From NCBI GenBank assembly GCA_009469665.1, contig SSTB01000084.1, positions 1 through 8,776 of the forward strand: a stretch of DNA of 8,776 bases. Direction: 5' to 3'. Positions 5,985 through 8,776 of the stretch are shown here, piece by piece; the stretch's first letter is position 1, and every line of letters starts with the position of its first letter. A program made the position numbers and the translations under genes. The notes beneath the pieces are model-generated. The model was not told the DNA's origin, ran no database searches, and was given only the letters and a program-made list of their open reading frames with translations. This stretch comes from Azonexaceae bacterium (GTDB lineage: Bacteria > Pseudomonadota > Gammaproteobacteria > Burkholderiales > Rhodocyclaceae).

Positions 5985-6530
5985 CCCCAAGCGCTATTCG
6001 GTCCAGAAGGCTACTGGCTGGTCGTCGTCGTCGCCTGCGCCGTCCTGGCGCGCCTGAACGTTCCGGCAACCCCGCGCGGCAACGAACGGTTGCTCCTCGG
6101 AGCTCAGTGGCTGCCTGTGCTCACCTTGCCGCTCTTGTTCTGGCTGAGCTTCGCCGTCTGGCCGCGGGGGGAGGCGAGTTGGGCGTGGACCGTCGGGCGC
6201 CTCTGGCTGGGAACCTTGGTGGGTCTCAATGTCGCAGCGTACCTGTTGGTGATGAGCGTGGATTACGGCGACAGCCGCAATTCCGGCGTCGGGATGGCGC
6301 CGCTCGCGGTCGCAGGCTACGGTACTCTGGTCTTCGTCGCCTGCGCTGTGGTCTCTGCCCTGACCCTGACCGGTTGGGGCTGGAAGGCTTGCCTGATGGC
6401 GATTTCCGGTGGCGGTGTGTGGCTGTTGATCCTGCTGGTGCTCATGGGTGCCGGGGCAAGGGTGCTTGCCGGGCTGTGGGCAGTGGCGCCCTTCCTGGCC
6501 TTCGGCGTGCGCTACCTGATGCTGCGCTGA
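5982..6530 (+). CDS. Hypothetical multi-pass membrane protein, apparent non-canonical ATA start
   Basis: Taken from ATA 5982 the product has 182 residues and opens as (M)PQALFGPEGYWLVVVV, which looks like a natural N-terminus leading into the first membrane segment. Hydrophobic stretches fall at about residues 11–24, 40–60, 70–92, 105–127, 133–155 and 157–178, so five or six helices are expected with very short loops; the only notable polar loop is SVDYGDSRNSG near 93–103. I do not recognise the family. The nearest canonical in-frame start is ATG 5754, inside the divergent nrtR upstream region, and would add a basic, low-complexity leader unlike a protein. Third codon positions are GC-rich as in the neighbouring genes, which supports real coding. 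The gene is tail-to-tail with the next one, only nine bases from its stop. It could be translated from ATA, or be a start-codon mutant. Confidence 0.6.
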   Translation: MPQALFGPEGYWLVVVVACAVLARLNVPATPRGNERLLLGAQWLPVLTLPLLFWLSFAVWPRGEASWAWTVGRLWLGTLVGLNVAAYLLVMSVDYGDSRNSGVGMAPLAVAGYGTLVFVACAVVSALTLTGWGWKACLMAISGGGVWLLILLVLMGAGARVLAGLWAVAPFLAFGVRYLMLR

Positions 6531-6539
6531 CCGCGAGCC

Positions 6540-7361
6540 TCATTCCTGATCGAGTGGCAGCTCGCCCCGGCGCAGGTGTTCGCGTTCGGCTTCGTCGAAG
6601 GCTCGCTCGGCGGCCCGGACATCGCGCATCATCGCGGTGCCTTCGCCGCCGCTGGTGGCTTGTCCGGCCCAGGAATACCAGAAGTGGATCGACTGTTCCC
6701 TCAACCAGCGCCAGGCGGCGGGGTCGGTGATGACGCCGTGGCGCCGCAGAGCCATGGCCTGATCGCTGCAGCGGGTCGCCAGGCGCGCAGCCGCGCCCCA
6801 GTCGCCCATCGGTCCGTAGTTCGAAACGTAATCCCGCCAGTCGTCTTCCGCACGGGCACTTTGCCCCTGCCTGACAAACGCCAGGGCGCGCTTGAGCCGT
6901 TCATCGAATGCGCCGCGTGAATCGGGGCGAGCCTGGGGCTGGGCAGGCGGGACAGAGGCGGAAACGTCGATCAAGGGAGCGTGCTCTACCGCCTGCGGAA
7001 GGGGTTCGGGAGCAGGGCGAAAGACCGGTGGCGAGGGTATCGGCGCTTCCTCTTCGCCGGGCCAGAGCCCCCAAGGGGCAGAGAGGGCTTCGAACAGATC
7101 CTCAAAGCGAGGGCCTTCGCGGGACAGGGCGTAGCGCAGGGTCAGGGGGTTTCCCTGGCGGTCTTCGAGCAAGACATCGATGGGGCACTGGGGATCGAAG
7201 CGCTCCCGCGTCAATTGCTGAATTCTCCCGACGTAGTCTGCCGGGCAGCTGCGGCCCGCCGCATCGGTCCATGCCTGGCGCGCGCGTACCACCACGCCGG
7301 AGGAATAGCGTCCCAGGGTGACGCTGCTGCCCTTGAGGGTGCCGATCTCAGGTCCGCTCAC
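6540..7361 (-). CDS. Hypothetical cytoplasmic protein with proline-rich linker
   Basis: The GTG at 7361 overlaps the stop of the preceding gene as GTGA, which fixes the start and gives 273 residues. I do not recognise it. Residues 1–100 form a mixed alpha/beta domain (GTLKGSSVTLGRYSSGVVVRA; two cysteines, C39 and C59). Residues 101–148 are a Pro/Ala/Glu-rich linker. Residues 150–273 are predicted helical and charged, with an aromatic patch WRWLREQSIHFWYSW (about 217–231). There is no signal peptide or membrane segment. The frame stays open upstream to 8075, but that part is Arg/Pro/Gly-rich and overlaps the two-TM gene in another frame, so it is a shadow. Coupled translation suggests that it works with its membrane partner, perhaps as a cytoplasmic adaptor; that is inference. 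Confidence 0.7.
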   Translation of the reverse strand: MSGPEIGTLKGSSVTLGRYSSGVVVRARQAWTDAAGRSCPADYVGRIQQLTRERFDPQCPIDVLLEDRQGNPLTLRYALSREGPRFEDLFEALSAPWGLWPGEEEAPIPSPPVFRPAPEPLPQAVEHAPLIDVSASVPPAQPQARPDSRGAFDERLKRALAFVRQGQSARAEDDWRDYVSNYGPMGDWGAAARLATRCSDQAMALRRHGVITDPAAWRWLREQSIHFWYSWAGQATSGGEGTAMMRDVRAAERAFDEAEREHLRRGELPLDQE

Positions 7362-7921
7362 CGGGGAATCTCTGCGGATTGGGCGGGCGACCACTCGAAG
7401 GTGGCGATCTGCCTGTCCTTGGGGGCGCCCCCGGCACGGTCGCGCCAGACGATGCGCAGCCACATGCCGTCGTAAAGGGGGACAGGCGCCAGTCCGCGCT
7501 GCTCCATGGCAATTTCGTATTCGCCAGCCATGAACTCGAATTCGACCCCACCGACGGTGATGGACTCCCGATTGGACGTGTCGCCGGTCGCCGCGAGGGG
7601 CTTTGCCGTCCCGGTACTGGTGCGTTCCTGCCAGCGGCGGTGCCGGGTGACCGGTCCCTCGACCTTGTGTGCGGACCCGTCTTTGACCGCTGCCAGGGTC
7701 TGATGGGTGTCCCACATTGGAACGAGAACTCCAACGACCAGGATCGACACGGCGATGAAGCCGAGGACGAAGGCAGGAATGGCCTCTCCCCCGGTCTTCA
7801 AAGTGCGCCAGTACCAGAACGCGGCGACGATACCGACCGCGAGTGCGACGCCGAGGGCGATCTTGCGATCCGCAGTCCGGGGATCGGCGAGGTCGAAGAT
7901 CAATTGCCAGTCTGAAGTCAT
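7358..7921 (-). CDS. Two-TM membrane protein with DUF3592-like soluble domain
   Basis: The 187-residue product starts at ATG 7921 behind a modest GGGAAAG. Two hydrophobic helices (about 20–38 and 47–69) form a hairpin after a short N-terminal segment. The rest (70–187) is soluble: VEGPVTRHRRW, then GVEFEF, then PLYDGMWLRIVW and IATFEW. This strand order (a GxV opening, a VxGxxFxF strand, a DGxxVRIxY-like strand) resembles the beta-barrel of DUF3592-type proteins as I remember them, but I cannot confirm membership. Function is unknown. The stop overlaps the start of the downstream gene by four bases, so the two form an operon. Its promoter should lie in 7922–8086. Confidence 0.75.
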   Translation of the reverse strand: MTSDWQLIFDLADPRTADRKIALGVALAVGIVAAFWYWRTLKTGGEAIPAFVLGFIAVSILVVGVLVPMWDTHQTLAAVKDGSAHKVEGPVTRHRRWQERTSTGTAKPLAATGDTSNRESITVGGVEFEFMAGEYEIAMEQRGLAPVPLYDGMWLRIVWRDRAGGAPKDRQIATFEWSPAQSAEIPR

Positions 7922-8029
7922 GTCTTTCCCGGAAGGTGATGGGCGCTTGCAGAGGTGCGCGCGCCCAGGGGCCGGGCGAAAAGGTAGCAGGCAGGGGACG
8001 ATCCGTACAGGGCTGGCTCCAGGTCACCA

Positions 8030-8046
8030 CGGTTTCCGGGAAACCG
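8030..8046. other. 17-base palindrome upstream of the two-TM gene
   Basis: CGGTTTCC (8030–8037) and GGAAACCG (8039–8046) form a perfect 8-bp palindrome about one centre base, roughly 110 bases upstream of the ATG at 7921 in an otherwise featureless 165-base gap. It may be an operator for a dimeric regulator. I found no convincing –35/–10 pair beside it. Confidence 0.4.
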
Positions 8047-8087
8047 CCCGTAGCGGGTTGGGGGAGGCGCGGCACACCTGCAACGCC

Positions 8088-8123
8088 AAAACAAAAGGCC
8101 GGCCCCTTTTGGGAGCCGGCCTT
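8088..8123 (-). terminator. Intrinsic terminator of aceA
   Basis: Read on the minus strand, AAGGCCGG (8123–8116) pairs with CCGGCCTT (8102–8095); further C/G pairing with a bulged base extends the stem towards an AAAA loop. The stem is followed by TTTTGTTTT (8096–8088). It begins 40 bases after the aceA stop codon. Stem, loop and U-tract fit a strong Rho-independent terminator that also separates aceA from the downstream two-TM gene. Confidence 0.9.
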
Positions 8124-8162
8124 GTGCGGAACCGCAGCGCCGTGCGCTGAGGGGCAGAACGC

Positions 8163-8776
8163 TTAGTGGAACTGTTCTTCTTCGGTGGAGCCGGTGAGGG
8201 CCTTGACGGAGGAGGAACCGCCCTGGATGACGGTGGTGACTTCGTCGAAGTAACCGGTGCCGACTTCCTGCTGGTGGGATACGAAGGTGTAGCCCTGTTC
8301 GCGCGCGGCGAATTCCGGCTCCTGGACCATCTCGACGTAGTGCTTCATGCCTTCGCCGCCAGCGTAGGCCTGGGCGAACTGGAAGGTGTTGTACCAGTTG
8401 ATGTGGATACCGGCCAGGGTGATGAACTGGTACTTGTAGCCGAGGGCAGACAGTTCTTCCTGGAAGGAAGCGATCTGGGAGTCGGAGAGGTTCTTCTTCC
8501 AGTTGAAGGACGGCGAGCAGTTGTAGGACAGCAGCTTGCCCGGGCAGGCTGCCAGCACGGCTTGAGCGAATTCACGGGCGAAGCCGATATCGGGCACGCC
8601 GGTTTCGCACCACACCAGGTCGGCGTAGGGCGCGTAGGCCACGCCGCGGGAAATGGACTGCTCCAGGCCGTTCTTGACGCGGAAGAAGCCTGCCTGTGGG
8701 CGCTCGCCGGTCAGAAACGGCTTGTCGTTGGCGTCGTAGGCGGAGGTGATCAGGTTGGCGTGATCGGCACCGCGAC
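8163..8776 (-). CDS. aceA: Isocitrate lyase, C-terminal part
   Basis: The frame runs in from the right edge and stops at TAA 8165–8163, giving about 203 C-terminal residues. They align closely by eye with E. coli AceA: FLTGERPQAGFFRVKNGLEQ, SRGVAYAPYADLVWCET, LSYNCSPSFNWKKNL, FITLAGIH, GEGMKHYVE, GYTFVSHQQEVGTGYFD, and the ending ALTGSTEEEQFH (E. coli ends ALTGSTEESQF). SPSFNWKK is the glyoxylate/succinate-binding loop of the family. The catalytic KKCGH loop lies outside the window. The enzyme cleaves isocitrate to glyoxylate and succinate in the glyoxylate bypass, allowing growth on acetate and fatty acids. The upstream part and promoter lie to the right of the window. Confidence 0.98.
   Translation of the reverse strand, partial: RGADHANLITSAYDANDKPFLTGERPQAGFFRVKNGLEQSISRGVAYAPYADLVWCETGVPDIGFAREFAQAVLAACPGKLLSYNCSPSFNWKKNLSDSQIASFQEELSALGYKYQFITLAGIHINWYNTFQFAQAYAGGEGMKHYVEMVQEPEFAAREQGYTFVSHQQEVGTGYFDEVTTVIQGGSSSVKALTGSTEEEQFH

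Noticed and set aside
7362..8075. Upstream extension of the proline-linker gene to a 511-residue protein
   Set aside because: The extra 238 residues are Arg/Pro/Gly-rich and overlap the two-TM gene in another frame; the GTGA overlap at 7358–7361 gives a better start.

Overview
The window is GC-rich bacterial DNA, about two thirds G+C by eye. The gene content (an E. coli-like isocitrate lyase, a DUF454/YbaN-type protein, an NrtR–Prs–NadV set) suits a proteobacterium. A betaproteobacterium, perhaps of the Rhodocyclales, is my best guess. This is inference from style and content, not from a marker gene.

Layout, left to right. (1) 1–199, plus strand: the 3' end of a DUF454/YbaN-like inner-membrane protein. 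(2) 200–519, no gene: this gap is largely filled by a 238-bp element bounded by a perfect 19-bp inverted repeat and rich in internal hairpins, so it looks like a MITE. (3) 520–1191, plus: a glutathione S-transferase family protein. (4) 1248–1835, plus: an unrecognised membrane protein. (5) 5730 down to 1884, minus strand: an NAD-salvage block in the order nrtR-like Nudix/winged-helix regulator, short PRPP-synthetase-like gene, nicotinamide phosphoribosyltransferase (nadV), HAD-type 5'-nucleotidase-like gene. (6) 5982–6530, plus: a multi-pass membrane protein with a strong Shine-Dalgarno placed in front of an ATA codon instead of a canonical start. (7) 7921 down to 6540, minus: two overlapping genes of unknown function, a two-TM protein with a DUF3592-like soluble domain and a cytoplasmic proline-linker protein. 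(8) 8776 down to 8163, minus: the 3' part of isocitrate lyase (aceA), followed by a clear intrinsic terminator.

The NAD block reads as one functional unit. The Prs-like enzyme would supply PRPP (or a related pyrophosphorylated sugar), NadV would join it to nicotinamide to give NMN, and a housekeeping adenylyltransferase outside the window would complete NAD. The ends of prs and nadV overlap as ATGA and both have near-consensus ribosome binding sites. The HAD gene starts inside the end of nadV. The 142-bp gap between nrtR and prs holds a plausible sigma70 promoter, flanked or overlapped by two 14-bp direct repeats 41 bp apart plus an inverted half-copy. This is the natural candidate operator for the NrtR-like protein. 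NrtR control of prs-nadV is known in other proteobacteria. The attached HAD gene and the exact operator are the less familiar parts.

No RNA genes, CRISPR arrays or intact insertion sequences are visible.
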